This document shows positions 16,633 to 27,617 of a DNA stretch of 64,000 bases, piece after piece. Source of the DNA: Streptomyces sp. WM6386 (GTDB lineage: Bacteria > Actinomycetota > Actinomycetes > Streptomycetales > Streptomycetaceae); the NCBI RefSeq assembly GCF_000972385.1, contig NZ_JXTE01000045.1:1-64000 (forward strand), written 5' to 3'. The notes beneath the pieces are model-generated. The model saw nothing but the letters and a program-made list of their open reading frames with translations. It ran no database searches and was not told the DNA's origin. The position numbers were made by a program, and so were the translations under genes. Position 1 is the first letter of the stretch. The number at the start of each line of letters is the position of its first letter.

Positions 16633-17892
16633 CTACTTCGAGGCGCCGCGGCGGTTGGTCCGCCACAGCTGGTACAGATGCTTCGCGCCCGGCCGCACGA
16701 AGCGCGCGAGCATCGTGAGGAACGGCAGCGGGTCGTCACCCGCGAGCCAGGCCAGCTCCGTCCCGCTCGCCCGGTCCGGCGCGTGCGGCGTCGTATAGCC
16801 GCTGCGGCGGTAGGCGAGGAGGGCGGCCAGGTCGATGTTCTCCACGATGTACCGGTGGCCGGCCCGCTGTTCCCCCTCCGGGACGCTGCGGCCTGTCAGG
16901 TCCAGGTGCAGGGCGCGGACGACGTCCACCCCCGACTCGTTCTCGAAGAGCCGGAACTGGGCGCCCATGCGCGGGTTGAAGTCGAGGAGTTTGTACAGCC
17001 CGTCGCGCCGGTCGAAGCGCAGGTCGAGGTCGATGATGCCGGTGAAGCCGATCTCTTTGATGAAACGCGCGGCGAGGTCCGCGAGTTCCGGATTGTCGAC
17101 TACGTACGCGTTCGCGGTCATCCCCGCGTGCGGCGGCCAGGAACGGACCTTGACCCCGGTGAACATCGCCAGCGGCGTGGAGTCGGCGTCGAAGTAGGCG
17201 TGCACGATCCAGTCCTCCGCCTGCTCCCTGGGCAGATACTCCTGGAGGATCACCCCGGGCCGCTCGCCCCAGTCACGGGCGCGGGTGAGCAGGCGCTCGC
17301 GGGTGGCGATCCGGGTCGTGCCGTTCACGGCCGGCCGGGTGCGCCGCACGAACGCCTCGCGGTTCTTGGCCACCACCGGGAAGAGCGCCTTGTCGGCGAA
17401 GGCGACGATGTCGTCGTAGGACCGCGGGAAGGCCGTCGCCGGGCTGGGAATGCCGTGTTCCACACACAGCTCGTGCAGTCCCTGTTTGCTGGCGAGGCGG
17501 CGTGGCAGTCCCCGGTCGACACCCGGGACGAGGAAGCGGGCGCCGAGTTCGTCGCGGTGCTCGGCGATGAGCACCGCGGCCTCCTCGTCCGTGGGGACGA
17601 GGACCGTCGGGCGGCCGATGGCGCGACCGATCCGAAGCAGCCCCTCGACGAGCCGTCCGGGCTCCTCCGTCCCCGTCGTCGGCCAGACGAAGGCCTTCCT
17701 CAGATAGCGGGAGGCGGCCGCGGGCGTACAACGGTCCTCCGTGATCGCGTACATCGGGACGCCGAGGCGGCCCAGACTGCGGATCGCGCCGACCCCGCCG
17801 TGGTGCAGCGGATAGTCGCCGAACTTCACGATCAGGCCCGGCACCTCACGGTCGGCCTCAAAAGGCACACGTCTGTCTGCGCTCCTGGCCAC
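16633..17892 (-). CDS. ATP-grasp domain ligase
   Basis: The 419-residue cytosolic protein starts at a GTG preceded by GGGGGGACC; a GTG four codons earlier is possible. The N-terminal pre-ATP-grasp fold has VKFGDYPLHHGGVGAIRSLGRLG. The central ATP-grasp region has FPVVAKNREAF, GVILQEYLPREQAEDWIVHAYF and the Mg-binding end LDLRFDRRDGLYKLLDFNPRMGAQF, with Glu replaced by Asp in the usual xE-N pair. The family forms amide or ester bonds from carboxylates via acyl phosphates; several members are amino-acid or carboxylate-amine ligases. It pairs with the downstream flavin oxidoreductase. The product is unknown. Confidence 0.85.
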   Translation of the reverse strand: MARSADRRVPFEADREVPGLIVKFGDYPLHHGGVGAIRSLGRLGVPMYAITEDRCTPAAASRYLRKAFVWPTTGTEEPGRLVEGLLRIGRAIGRPTVLVPTDEEAAVLIAEHRDELGARFLVPGVDRGLPRRLASKQGLHELCVEHGIPSPATAFPRSYDDIVAFADKALFPVVAKNREAFVRRTRPAVNGTTRIATRERLLTRARDWGERPGVILQEYLPREQAEDWIVHAYFDADSTPLAMFTGVKVRSWPPHAGMTANAYVVDNPELADLAARFIKEIGFTGIIDLDLRFDRRDGLYKLLDFNPRMGAQFRLFENESGVDVVRALHLDLTGRSVPEGEQRAGHRYIVENIDLAALLAYRRSGYTTPHAPDRASGTELAWLAGDDPLPFLTMLARFVRPGAKHLYQLWRTNRRGASK

Positions 17893-18116
17893 GGGTCCCC
17901 CCACGTGTCCCGGCTGCGGAACGGCCCCACCCCGCCCGTAGTCCCCAAAGGACGCTAAGCCGGAATTGACGCCTCCAACGATCCCTTACCAGAGCATTAC
18001 GGACTCTTTAGCCCCTCCCGGTCAGCCCTTTAAGCCCTCCCAAGACAAGCGACTCGGCCGTAACGTGTGGCGCGACCACATGGCATACGCATCGATTGAG
18101 AGCGAGGCAGTACCCC

Positions 18117-19334
18117 ATGCCCCCCTTCGATCTCCCCGAGGGCGACCCCTTCGGCCCGCACAACCTCCCGTACGGCGTCTTCTCCGTGGGAGAGCCGGCC
18201 GACCGGACCGTCGGCGTCCGGCTCGGCGACCACGTACTCGACGCCGGCGCGGCGGCCCACGCACTGGGTTCGCCGTACGCCGCCCTGCTCGCCCGGCCGT
18301 CCCTGAACCCGCTGCTGGCGGCGGGCCGCACCGCGTGGTCGGACGTACGGCGGGCCCTGACGGCATGGGTGACGGTGCCCTCGCACCAGTCGGCCGTCCA
18401 GGAGTTCCTGCATCCGCTCTCGTCGGTGACCCTGCACCTGCCCTTCGAGGTCGCGGACTACGTCGACTTCTACGCCTCCGAGAACCACGCCCGCAACGTC
18501 GGCCACATCTTCCGCCCCGACGCCGCGGACTCCCTGACCCCCAACTGGAAACACCTGCCGATCGGCTACCACGGCCGCTCGGGCACGGTCGTGGTGTCGG
18601 GGACGGATGTCGTACGACCCTCCGGCCAGCGCAAGGCCCCTACGGACCCGGCCCCCGTCTTCGGCCCCTCGGTCCGCCTGGACATCGAGGCGGAGGTCGG
18701 CTTCGTCGTCGGCGTGCCCTCGGCCATGGGCTCGCCGGTGACGCTGGGCGACTTCCGGGAGCACGTCTTCGGGCTGTGCCTCCTCAACGACTGGTCCGCG
18801 CGCGACATCCAGGCCTGGGAGTACGTCCCCCTCGGCCCGTTCCTCGGCAAGTCCTTCGCCACGTCGGTGTCGGCGTGGATCACCCCGCTGGACGCACTGG
18901 AGGAGGCGCGGGTGGCACCACCGGAGCGGACACACGACCTGCTGCCGTATCTCGACGACTCGGCCTCCGGGGACGGTCCGGGCGGCTACGACCTCCGTAT
19001 CTCCGTGTCGATCAACGGGCACCTGGTCTCCGAGCCCCCCTTCTCCACCATGTACTGGACCGCCGCACAGCAACTGGCCCACATGACGGTGAACGGCGCT
19101 TCGCTGCGCACCGGTGACCTGTACGGCTCCGGAACCGTCAGCGGTCCCTCCGGGCACGAACGCGGATCCCTGCTGGAACTGACCTGGAACGGCCGCGACG
19201 CCCTCGAACTCCCCGACGGCAAACGGACCTTCCTGGAGGACGGCGACGTGGTGACCCTGTCGGCGTGGGCGCCCGGGCCGGACGGCGTGCGGGTGGGTCT
19301 GGGCGAGGTGGTGGGACAGGTGGTGTCGCGGTGA
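18117..19334 (+). CDS. fahA: Fumarylacetoacetase
   Basis: The 405-residue cytosolic hydrolase splits fumarylacetoacetate to fumarate and acetoacetate, the last step of tyrosine and homogentisate breakdown. Conserved blocks are YVDFYASENHARNVG (metal and catalytic His region, about residue 120), LPIGYHGRSGTVVVSG, RLDIEAEVGFVVG (metal-binding Glu pair) and LLNDWSARDIQAWEYVPLGP. The ATG is chosen because homologues begin at this point; the frame is open seven codons further. It appears monocistronic, followed by a strong hairpin. No hmgA or tyrosine transaminase lies nearby. Confidence 0.94.
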   Translation: MPPFDLPEGDPFGPHNLPYGVFSVGEPADRTVGVRLGDHVLDAGAAAHALGSPYAALLARPSLNPLLAAGRTAWSDVRRALTAWVTVPSHQSAVQEFLHPLSSVTLHLPFEVADYVDFYASENHARNVGHIFRPDAADSLTPNWKHLPIGYHGRSGTVVVSGTDVVRPSGQRKAPTDPAPVFGPSVRLDIEAEVGFVVGVPSAMGSPVTLGDFREHVFGLCLLNDWSARDIQAWEYVPLGPFLGKSFATSVSAWITPLDALEEARVAPPERTHDLLPYLDDSASGDGPGGYDLRISVSINGHLVSEPPFSTMYWTAAQQLAHMTVNGASLRTGDLYGSGTVSGPSGHERGSLLELTWNGRDALELPDGKRTFLEDGDVVTLSAWAPGPDGVRVGLGEVVGQVVSR

Positions 19335-19393
19335 CGTGGTCGACGGTGAGGTGAAGTACGGGCCGGGGGTCGTCCCGAGGTCTGCCGTGCACC

Positions 19394-19421
19394 GCCCGCC
19401 GCCGTCATACTGGCGGCGGGC
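19394..19421 (+). terminator. Hairpin terminator after fumarylacetoacetase
   Basis: GCCCGCCGCC and GGCGGCGGGC form a perfect 10-bp stem around an 8-base loop, 60 bases after the fumarylacetoacetase stop. No U-run follows, as is usual for Streptomyces terminators. Confidence 0.6.
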
Positions 19422-19491
19422 GACACAGCGGACGAACGCGTCGGCCCACCCTTAGCCGCCTCCTCCACCGACCGGATCCGGAGCCCGTGGG

Positions 19492-20433
19492 ATGACGTTC
19501 TGCCTGCTCCTGCTGAGCGCCGTCGCGCTGGCCGCCGCCGTGCCGGCCCCCCGTGCGCTGACCCGGGCCGCCTGGCCCGAAAGGGAACCCGTGGTGGGGC
19601 TCTGGGTGTGGCAGTGCCTGGTCGCCACCGTCCTGATGTGCTGCCTGACGGCCCTGGTGCTCGGCGCCGCCGCCGTCTTCCACACGGTCCGCGACCATGT
19701 CTTCGCCCCCGCGCCACCGGCCGTGACCGCGGCCTACGACCTGTCCGCCGCCCCCGCCTGGGCGGCCCTGCTGACCCTGCTGCTGGCCTGCGGAGCCGCC
19801 TGGACGACCGCGATGCTCGCCCGCGAGCTCGTGGAGGCACGCCGCCGCCGCGGCCTGACCAGGGCGCATCTGCGCGAACGCGCCCCCGAACTGCCCGGCG
19901 GCCTGGAGAAGGCCGCGCGCGGCCCCCTGCTGGTACTGGAGGACGAATACCCCGACGCCTGGTGGATGCCGGGCAGCCCGCCCCAGCTCGTCGTGACGAC
20001 CGGTGCCCTGCACCGCCTGACCGACCACCAGCTGGACGCCGTCCTCACCCATGAACGCGACCACGCCCGCTCCCACCACGACTGGCTGCTCCACCTCTCG
20101 ACCGCCCTCGCCACCGGCTTCCCCCGGGTGCCCTTGTTCGCCCACTTCTGCGACGAGACCCACCGCCTGGTCGAACTGGCCGCCGACGACACGGCCTCCC
20201 GCCGCTGCGGCCACCTGACCACCGCCCTCGCCCTGATCGAGCTGAACCAGCACCGCGGCGTCCTGTCCTGCTCCTCCAGCCACCGCCTGCTGGGCGAGCG
20301 GGTCGACCGGCTGCTGGAACCCCGGCCACGCCTGCTGCGCAGACACCGCGCACTGACGGCCACAGTGGCGGCCCTGGTCCCCCTGCTGCCCCTGCTGATC
20401 GCGTTCGGGCCAGGGCTGTCGGCACTGGCCTAA
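19492..20433 (+). CDS. M56 family membrane metallopeptidase
   Basis: The 313-residue protein has four predicted membrane segments (FCLLLLSAVALAAAVPAP, CLVATVLMCCLTALVLGAA, WAALLTLLLACGAAWTTAM and a C-terminal LTATVAALVPLLPLLIAFG). The zinc motif HERDH lies in LDAVLTHERDHARSHHDWLL near residue 187, with ELAADDTASR as the downstream Glu ligand. This is the BlaR1/HtpX-like M56 fold. Such genes normally follow a BlaI/MecI repressor gene, but none is next to it here; the upstream gene is fumarylacetoacetase. It may act in regulated proteolysis of a repressor encoded elsewhere. Confidence 0.88.
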   Translation: MTFCLLLLSAVALAAAVPAPRALTRAAWPEREPVVGLWVWQCLVATVLMCCLTALVLGAAAVFHTVRDHVFAPAPPAVTAAYDLSAAPAWAALLTLLLACGAAWTTAMLARELVEARRRRGLTRAHLRERAPELPGGLEKAARGPLLVLEDEYPDAWWMPGSPPQLVVTTGALHRLTDHQLDAVLTHERDHARSHHDWLLHLSTALATGFPRVPLFAHFCDETHRLVELAADDTASRRCGHLTTALALIELNQHRGVLSCSSSHRLLGERVDRLLEPRPRLLRRHRALTATVAALVPLLPLLIAFGPGLSALA

Positions 20434-20700
20434 CCTGGCAGATCTTGCTCAACGACAGCCGTTTACGCAGGTCAGCCGCGCGCCTGACACCCCGGAAGAT
20501 GGCGCAACACTGATTTTCCTACCTCTTCGCGGCGGTCCTGGGCGTGGCCACGGGCACGCTCGAACAGGCCATCGTCTTCATCAGCTTCGCTGTCGCCCTC
20601 TCCCGTCTCGGTCTCCACCCGGCACTCGGCGCACTGCCCACCTGCGTGAGGAGGTGGTGCTCACGATGGGCGGCTGGCTCGCGGTCGGCATCGGCGTCTC
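20434..20700. other. Degraded intergenic region beside the IS remnant
   Basis: No intact gene is present. A hydrophobic stretch in one plus frame (LGVATGTLEQAIVFISFAVA) and a short start-like ATG with GAGGAGGT upstream (MGGWLAVGIGV) end exactly where the IS element begins. Both suggest remains of a membrane-protein gene disrupted by the insertion. Confidence 0.35.
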
Positions 20701-21059
20701 TTGACATCCTCCCCCTCTTGGAAGAGGGGGATTCCAGCCCGTGCAGGCTGGAGTTCACGGACGCTCTTGGACCGCGTGGGCGGTGTCGTCCCTCCGGCAC
20801 CGGTGGTTCGCCGGGGGCGGGGGATACCGCCCTGTCCTGCCGCGACGTTGATACTGGCGTTGGCACCCAGCCACTCGTTCTCCCGCCGGGCCTCGGTGAG
20901 CTGACGACACTGCTCGGCTAACGCTGGCGCCGCCTTCCGGCCCGGCTGCCAGTGCGCGTGCTGCTCGACGGCCAGGTTCCACACGTACCGGGCATCCGCG
21001 CAGTGCAGCAGCATCCGCTGCTCCTGTTCGCCCGTCGGGTACATCCGAAACCGTGCCAT
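20661..21059 (-). pseudogene. tnpB: Internally deleted TnpB (OrfB, IS605/IS1341 family)
   Basis: The frame opens with MARFRMYPTGEQEQRMLLHC, ARYVWNLAVEQHAHW and LAEQCRQLTEARRENEWL, the standard TnpB N-terminus. It then jumps directly to NASINVAAGQGGIPRPRR, which matches the last RuvC motif region and tail of the same protein. About 300 residues, including the RuvC I and II acidic residues and the zinc finger, are missing, yet the junction keeps the frame. The frame runs out through the element end (VRELQPARAGIPLFQEGEDV) and stops in flanking DNA. It cannot be a working nuclease. Confidence 0.8.
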
Positions 21060-21122
21060 GCCGCGAACCTAGGCCGCACGTTCCCCGGCCGTGCACGCTA
21101 TCGATCACCATCACCCATTCAA
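20701..21122 (-). mobile_element. Miniature IS200/IS605-family (IS1341-type) element
   Basis: The right end, read on the minus strand, has two stacked hairpins, GGCTGG/CCAGCC (20734-20751) and CCCCCTCTT/AAGAGGGGG (20711-20730). It ends GGATGTCAA, typical of IS605 right ends. The left end follows TTGAA with TGGGTGATGGTGATCGATAG. Only a deleted tnpB lies inside and no tnpA is present, so the element can move only if helped in trans. The stacked hairpins correspond to the scaffold of a TnpB guide RNA. The left boundary is approximate. Confidence 0.75.
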
Positions 21123-21476
21123 GTGATCACATCCCACCGACCACCCACCACCTGTCCGTGGCAGCCCTCAACATCACCGGACGACGCCGAACCGCCCTGG
21201 CGGCGATCCGGCCTGGCGGCGATCCGGCCTGGCAGATCAGGTCCGGCGCCACGACCGCACTTTCCGCAGCCGCCGACGTCGCCGTCCCCGCCCTGACCGA
21301 CCCCACCGGCCGACGTACGCAAGGCGACGGTCCTGACCCTGACCCGGCACGCGCACACCGAGGACGGCCACCTGACCCGACCGGAGTCGGCGCCGGAACC
21401 CGTCCGGCCGTGAGCCCCACCCATACCCAGCTCCGGTCCGCCCCCTGCCCCCTGCCCCCTGCCCCCTGCCCCCTGC
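21123..21476. other. Repeat-containing intergenic stretch between IS and recQ
   Basis: No intact gene was found. A 16-base direct duplication (TGGCGGCGATCCGGCC twice, about 21199-21231) and a run of five GCCCCCT units just after the recQ stop (about 21439-21476) are present. One plus frame ends VRKATVLTLTRHAHTEDGHL before a TGA and may be a gene tail broken by a frameshift, but its family is not recognised. Confidence 0.4.
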
Positions 21477-23480
<2,004 letters not shown>

Positions 23481-23721
23481 AGCCCTGTCCCCCGTACGTA
23501 GTCCCTCGACCACTGCGTCCACGATAGGGGTCCGCACCGACAACGCCGGAGTTATCCACAGGCTCGCCCCGTCACTCTCCGCGCTCACGCCAATGGCCTC
23601 GGTCACATGGCGCCCCCGTGGTCGGCGGGACATGCTGCTGAGGCGGGTCAGGGGAGGCCCGTCACTTCGGACGGCGTGCCTCACAGGAGCATGCGCCTCT
23701 TTCGCTTCAAGGAGCCTCATC

Positions 23722-24303
23722 ATGTCCTCTCGGCCCCTCAAGGCCGCCATCACCATGGCGATAGCCGGCGCTCTCTCCCTGACCGCCGCCCCCGCGCAGG
23801 CGGCGCCCGAGCCCGACCCGTTCGTCTGGGTGGACCTGGTCCCGACGTACACGAACACCGCCAAGAACTCCTACGAGCCGCTCGCCCCGCCGGACGGCTG
23901 GGCCCGCACCGACACCTGCGTGCCCGGAATGGGCTACCGCTACGAAAACGCCGAGTATCTCGCCGACAGTGTCGTGGACCCCGCCAAGCCGGAGGTCCTG
24001 CTGTACGAAGGCGGGTCCGACACCAGCGATCGCGATCTGGTCGCAGTGGGTTGGGCCGTCGAGAACACGGGACAGGCCGCGCCGGAGTTGTTCGGCAAGA
24101 CGTTCCGCAGCACCGAGGTGTCCGGCTACTACACGCTTCACGCGTGGATCTACGAGGACAACCCCGACGGATTCTTCGAAGCCTTCAACCCCGACGTGAA
24201 GTGCCCCGCCGCGCCGACACCGGCGACCACAACCACGACCACGACCACGACCACCGTGCCCGACTGGGTGTCCAGCCTCGACAACCTCGACGGGACGGCC
24301 TGA
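23722..24303 (+). CDS. Small secreted protein with threonine tract
   Basis: The 193-residue exported protein has a signal peptide ([24 protein letters not shown]) after AAGGAG and ATG. The mature part holds [21 protein letters not shown] and [20 protein letters not shown], with cysteines placed for one disulfide. Near the end, a run of ten threonines (ACC/ACG repeats) precedes [15 protein letters not shown]. It is divergent from recQ and convergent with nuoN. No family is recognised; it could be a cell-wall-associated or secreted structural protein. The Thr run is a likely site of length change. Confidence 0.8.
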   Translation: MSSRPLKAAITMAIAGALSLTAAPAQAAPEPDPFVWVDLVPTYTNTAKNSYEPLAPPDGWARTDTCVPGMGYRYENAEYLADSVVDPAKPEVLLYEGGSDTSDRDLVAVGWAVENTGQAAPELFGKTFRSTEVSGYYTLHAWIYEDNPDGFFEAFNPDVKCPAAPTPATTTTTTTTTTVPDWVSSLDNLDGTA

Positions 24304-24311
24304 GCGCAACG

Positions 24312-24350
24312 CGGCGGCCCCGGCTCCCACGAGGGGAACCGGGGCCGCCG
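24312..24350. terminator. Strong bidirectional terminator hairpin
   Basis: CGGCGGCCCCGGCTCCC pairs with GGGAACCGGGGCCGCCG (one G-T wobble) around a 5-base loop. It lies 9 bases after the small secreted protein and 45 bases beyond the nuoN stop, so it can end transcription from both sides, including the 16-kb nuo transcript. Confidence 0.8.
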
Positions 24351-24394
24351 TAAAGCGCCGCGGGCACAGGCACCACAGGTACAGGCACCGCAGG

Positions 24395-26044
24395 TCAGCG
24401 CACGAACACTCCCGCCTGGTTCGCCAGGTCCAGGAAGTACTGCGGCGCCACACCGAGGACCAGCGTGACCGCCACGCCGATCCCGATCGCCGCCATCGTC
24501 AGCGGCGACGGCACGGCGACCGTCGGGCCCTCGGGCCGCGGCTCGCTGAAGAACATCAGCACGATGACGCGGATGTAGAAGAACGCCGCGATCGCCGACG
24601 AGATCACGCCGACCACGACCAGCGGCGCCGCGCCGCCTTCCGCCGCCGCCTTGAACACGGCGAACTTCCCGGCGAACCCGGAGGTCAGCGGAATGCCCGC
24701 GAAGGCCAGCAGGAACACCGCGAACACGGCGGCCACGAGGGGCGAACGGCGTCCGAGACCGGCCCACTTGGACAGGTGCGTCGCCTCACCACCGGCATCG
24801 CGTACCAGCGTCACCACGGCGAACGCGCCGATCGTGACGAAGGAGTACGCCGCCAGGTAGAAGAGGACGGACGAGACGCCGTCCGGCGTGGTCGCGATGA
24901 CGCCCGCGAGGATGAAGCCCGCGTGCGCGATCGACGAGTACGCCAGGAGTCGCTTGATGTCGGTCTGGGTGATCGCGACGATCGCACCGCCGAGCATGGT
25001 GACGATCGCGACGCCCCACATGACCGGCCGCCAGTCCCAGCGCAGGCCCGGCAGCACGACGTAGAGGATCCGCAGCAGAGCGCCGAACGCGGCCACCTTG
25101 GTCGCCGCCGCCATGAACCCGGTCACCGGCGTCGGCGCGCCCTGGTACACGTCCGGCGTCCACATGTGGAACGGGACCGCGCCGACCTTGAACAGCAGGC
25201 CCATCACGATCATCGCGGCGCCGATGAGAAGCAGCGCGTCGTTGCCCATGGTGTCCGCGAGGGCCGGGTCGACGTTCGCGACCGTGCCGTCGACGACCTG
25301 TGCGATCGTCGCGTACGACACCGAGCCCGCGTACCCGTACAGCAGTGCGATGCCGAACAGGGTGAACGCGGAGGCGAAGGCGCCGAGCAGGAAGTACTTG
25401 ACCGCGGCCTCCTGCGACATGAGCCGCTTGCGGCGGGCCAGGGCGCACATCAGGTACAGCGGCAGCGAGAAGACTTCCAGCGCGATGAACAGCGTCAGCA
25501 GGTCGTTGGCCGCCGGGAAGATCAGCATGCCGGCGACGGCGAACAGCAGCAGCGGGAACACCTCGGTGGTGGTGAAACCGGCCTTCACCGCGGCCTTCTC
25601 GCTGTCGCTGCCGGGCACGGAGGCGGCCTGGGCGGCGAAGGAGTCGACCTGTTTGCCGTGCTCCACCGGGTCCAGGCGCCGTTCGGCGAAGGTGAACAGG
25701 CCGACCAGGCCCGCCAGCAGGATCGTGCCCTGAAGGAAGAGCGCCGGTCCGTCGACGGCGATCGCGCCCATCGCGACGATGCCCGCCTTGGTGGTGGCGT
25801 ATCCGCCCTCCGCGAGCGCGACGACCGCGGCGAAGGCCGAGATCAGCGCTACTGCGGAGACGAACACCTGGGCGTAGTACCGCTGCTTGCGCGGTACCGC
25901 CGCCTCGATCAGCACCCCGATGATCGCCGCACCGACGACGATCAACGTGGATGACAATTGTCCGTATTCGATCTTCGGCGTATCGATCTTCGAGATCGGA
26001 TCGGCCGCGGTTGTCCACAGGCTGTGGACGACTGTTGCGCTCAC
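24395..26044 (-). CDS. nuoN: NADH-quinone oxidoreductase subunit N
   Basis: The 549-residue antiporter-like membrane subunit of complex I is the last gene of the operon. It has about 14 hydrophobic segments, with the proton-channel region LTLFIALEVFSLPLYLMCAL (Glu near residue 190), LFKVGAVPFHMWTPDVYQGA (conserved Lys and Pro) and KRLLAYSSIAHAGFILAG. Its GTG start overlaps the nuoM stop by four bases (GTGA). One of the three Mrp-type subunits that pump protons. Confidence 0.96.
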   Translation of the reverse strand: MSATVVHSLWTTAADPISKIDTPKIEYGQLSSTLIVVGAAIIGVLIEAAVPRKQRYYAQVFVSAVALISAFAAVVALAEGGYATTKAGIVAMGAIAVDGPALFLQGTILLAGLVGLFTFAERRLDPVEHGKQVDSFAAQAASVPGSDSEKAAVKAGFTTTEVFPLLLFAVAGMLIFPAANDLLTLFIALEVFSLPLYLMCALARRKRLMSQEAAVKYFLLGAFASAFTLFGIALLYGYAGSVSYATIAQVVDGTVANVDPALADTMGNDALLLIGAAMIVMGLLFKVGAVPFHMWTPDVYQGAPTPVTGFMAAATKVAAFGALLRILYVVLPGLRWDWRPVMWGVAIVTMLGGAIVAITQTDIKRLLAYSSIAHAGFILAGVIATTPDGVSSVLFYLAAYSFVTIGAFAVVTLVRDAGGEATHLSKWAGLGRRSPLVAAVFAVFLLAFAGIPLTSGFAGKFAVFKAAAEGGAAPLVVVGVISSAIAAFFYIRVIVLMFFSEPRPEGPTVAVPSPLTMAAIGIGVAVTLVLGVAPQYFLDLANQAGVFVR

Positions 26045-27612
26045 TTGGCCGCCTCCACCTCGGGCTGGGGGTCCTTCTTCTGTACGTCGGACATGGTCGC
26101 CTTGACCGCCGGGTTGACGATGTCCGTGACGGGCTTCGGGTAGACGCCCAGGAAGATCAGCAGTACGACCAGCGGCGCGACCACCACGAGTTCACGCACC
26201 CTGAGGTCGGGCATCGCCGCGACCTCGGGTTTCACCGGGCCCGTCATCGTCCGCTGGTAGAGGACGAGGGTGTAGAGCGCGGCGAGCACGATGCCGAAGG
26301 TGGCGATGATCCCGATCACCGGGTAGCGCGCGAACGTGCCGACCAGGACCAGGAACTCACTCACGAACGGTGCGAGACCCGGCAGCGACAGCGTCGCCAG
26401 ACCGCCGATCAGGAACGTGCCGGCGAGCACCGGGGCGACCTTCTGCACTCCGCCGTAGTCGGCGATGAGCCGCGACCCGCGCCGCGAGATCAGGAACCCG
26501 GCGACCAGCATCAACGCGGCCGTGGAAATACCGTGGTTGACCATGTAGAGCGTCGCACCGGACTGGCCCTGGCTGGTCATCGCGAAGATGCCCATGATGA
26601 TGAAGCCGAAGTGCGAGATCGACGCGTACGCCACCAGCCGCTTGATGTCCCGCTGGCCGACCGCGAGCAGCGCCCCGTAGATGATGCTGATCACCGCCAG
26701 GACGAGGATCGCGGGCGTCGCCCACTTGCTGGCTTCGGGGAAGAGCTGGAGGCAGAAGCGGAGCATCGCGAAGGTGCCGACCTTGTCGACGACCGCCGTG
26801 ATGAGGACGGCGACCGGGGCGGTGGCCTCCCCCATCGCGTTGGGCAGCCAGGTGTGCAGCGGCCACAGCGGTGCCTTCACCGCGAAGGCGAAGAAGAAGC
26901 CGAGGAACAGCCAGCGTTCGGTGCTGGTCGCCATGTCGAGCGAGCCGTTGGCCCGCGCCTCGGCGATCTCCTGGAGACTGAAGTTCCCGGCGACCACGTA
27001 CAGGCCGATCACCGCGGCCAGCATGATCAGGCCGCCGACCAGGTTGTAGAGGAGGAACTTCACGGCGGCGTACGACCGTTGTGTCGACGCCGTCTCCTCG
27101 CCGTGCTCATGGGCACGGTCTCCGAAGCCGCCGATGAGGAAGTACATCGGGATCAGCATGGCTTCGAAGAAGATGTAGAACAGGAAGACGTCGGTGGCCT
27201 CGAAGGAGAGGATCACCATCGCCTCGACGGCCAGGATCAGGGCGAAGAAGCCCTGCGTCGGCCGCCACCTCGTGTTGCCGGTCTCCAGCGGGTCGGCGTC
27301 GTGCCAGCCCGCGAGGATGATGAACGGGATCAGCAGCGCGGTCAGCGCGATGAGCGCCACCCCGATGCCGTCCACGCCCAGCTCGTACCGGACCCCGAAG
27401 TCCTTGATCCACCAGTGGGATTCGGTGAGCTGGTAGCGGTCGCCGTCCGGGTCGAAGCGGACCAGGACGATCGCGGCGAGCACGAGTGTGGCGAGCGAGA
27501 CGAGCAGCGCGAGCCATTTCGCGGCGGTGCGCCGGGCGGCCGGTACGGCGGCCGTGGCGATCGCGCCGATCGCCGGGAGCGCCGCTGTCGCTGTCAGCAG
27601 AGGAAAGGACAT
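26041..27612 (-). CDS. nuoM: NADH-quinone oxidoreductase subunit M
   Basis: The 523-residue Mrp-antiporter-like membrane subunit has FLFYIFFEAMLIPMYFLIG (channel Glu), KAPLWPLHTWLPNAMGEA (Lys-Pro-His block) and DIKRLVAYASISHFGFIIMG. The start is the ATG of MSFPLLTATAALPAIGA, five bases after the nuoL stop and preceded by GGAAAGGA. The frame stays open far upstream, but that reads antisense-like sequence over nuoL and is not part of the gene. A negatively charged insert (GDRAHEHGEETASTQ) lies in one loop. Confidence 0.96.
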   Translation of the reverse strand: MSFPLLTATAALPAIGAIATAAVPAARRTAAKWLALLVSLATLVLAAIVLVRFDPDGDRYQLTESHWWIKDFGVRYELGVDGIGVALIALTALLIPFIILAGWHDADPLETGNTRWRPTQGFFALILAVEAMVILSFEATDVFLFYIFFEAMLIPMYFLIGGFGDRAHEHGEETASTQRSYAAVKFLLYNLVGGLIMLAAVIGLYVVAGNFSLQEIAEARANGSLDMATSTERWLFLGFFFAFAVKAPLWPLHTWLPNAMGEATAPVAVLITAVVDKVGTFAMLRFCLQLFPEASKWATPAILVLAVISIIYGALLAVGQRDIKRLVAYASISHFGFIIMGIFAMTSQGQSGATLYMVNHGISTAALMLVAGFLISRRGSRLIADYGGVQKVAPVLAGTFLIGGLATLSLPGLAPFVSEFLVLVGTFARYPVIGIIATFGIVLAALYTLVLYQRTMTGPVKPEVAAMPDLRVRELVVVAPLVVLLIFLGVYPKPVTDIVNPAVKATMSDVQKKDPQPEVEAAK

Positions 27613-27617
27613 CGGTA

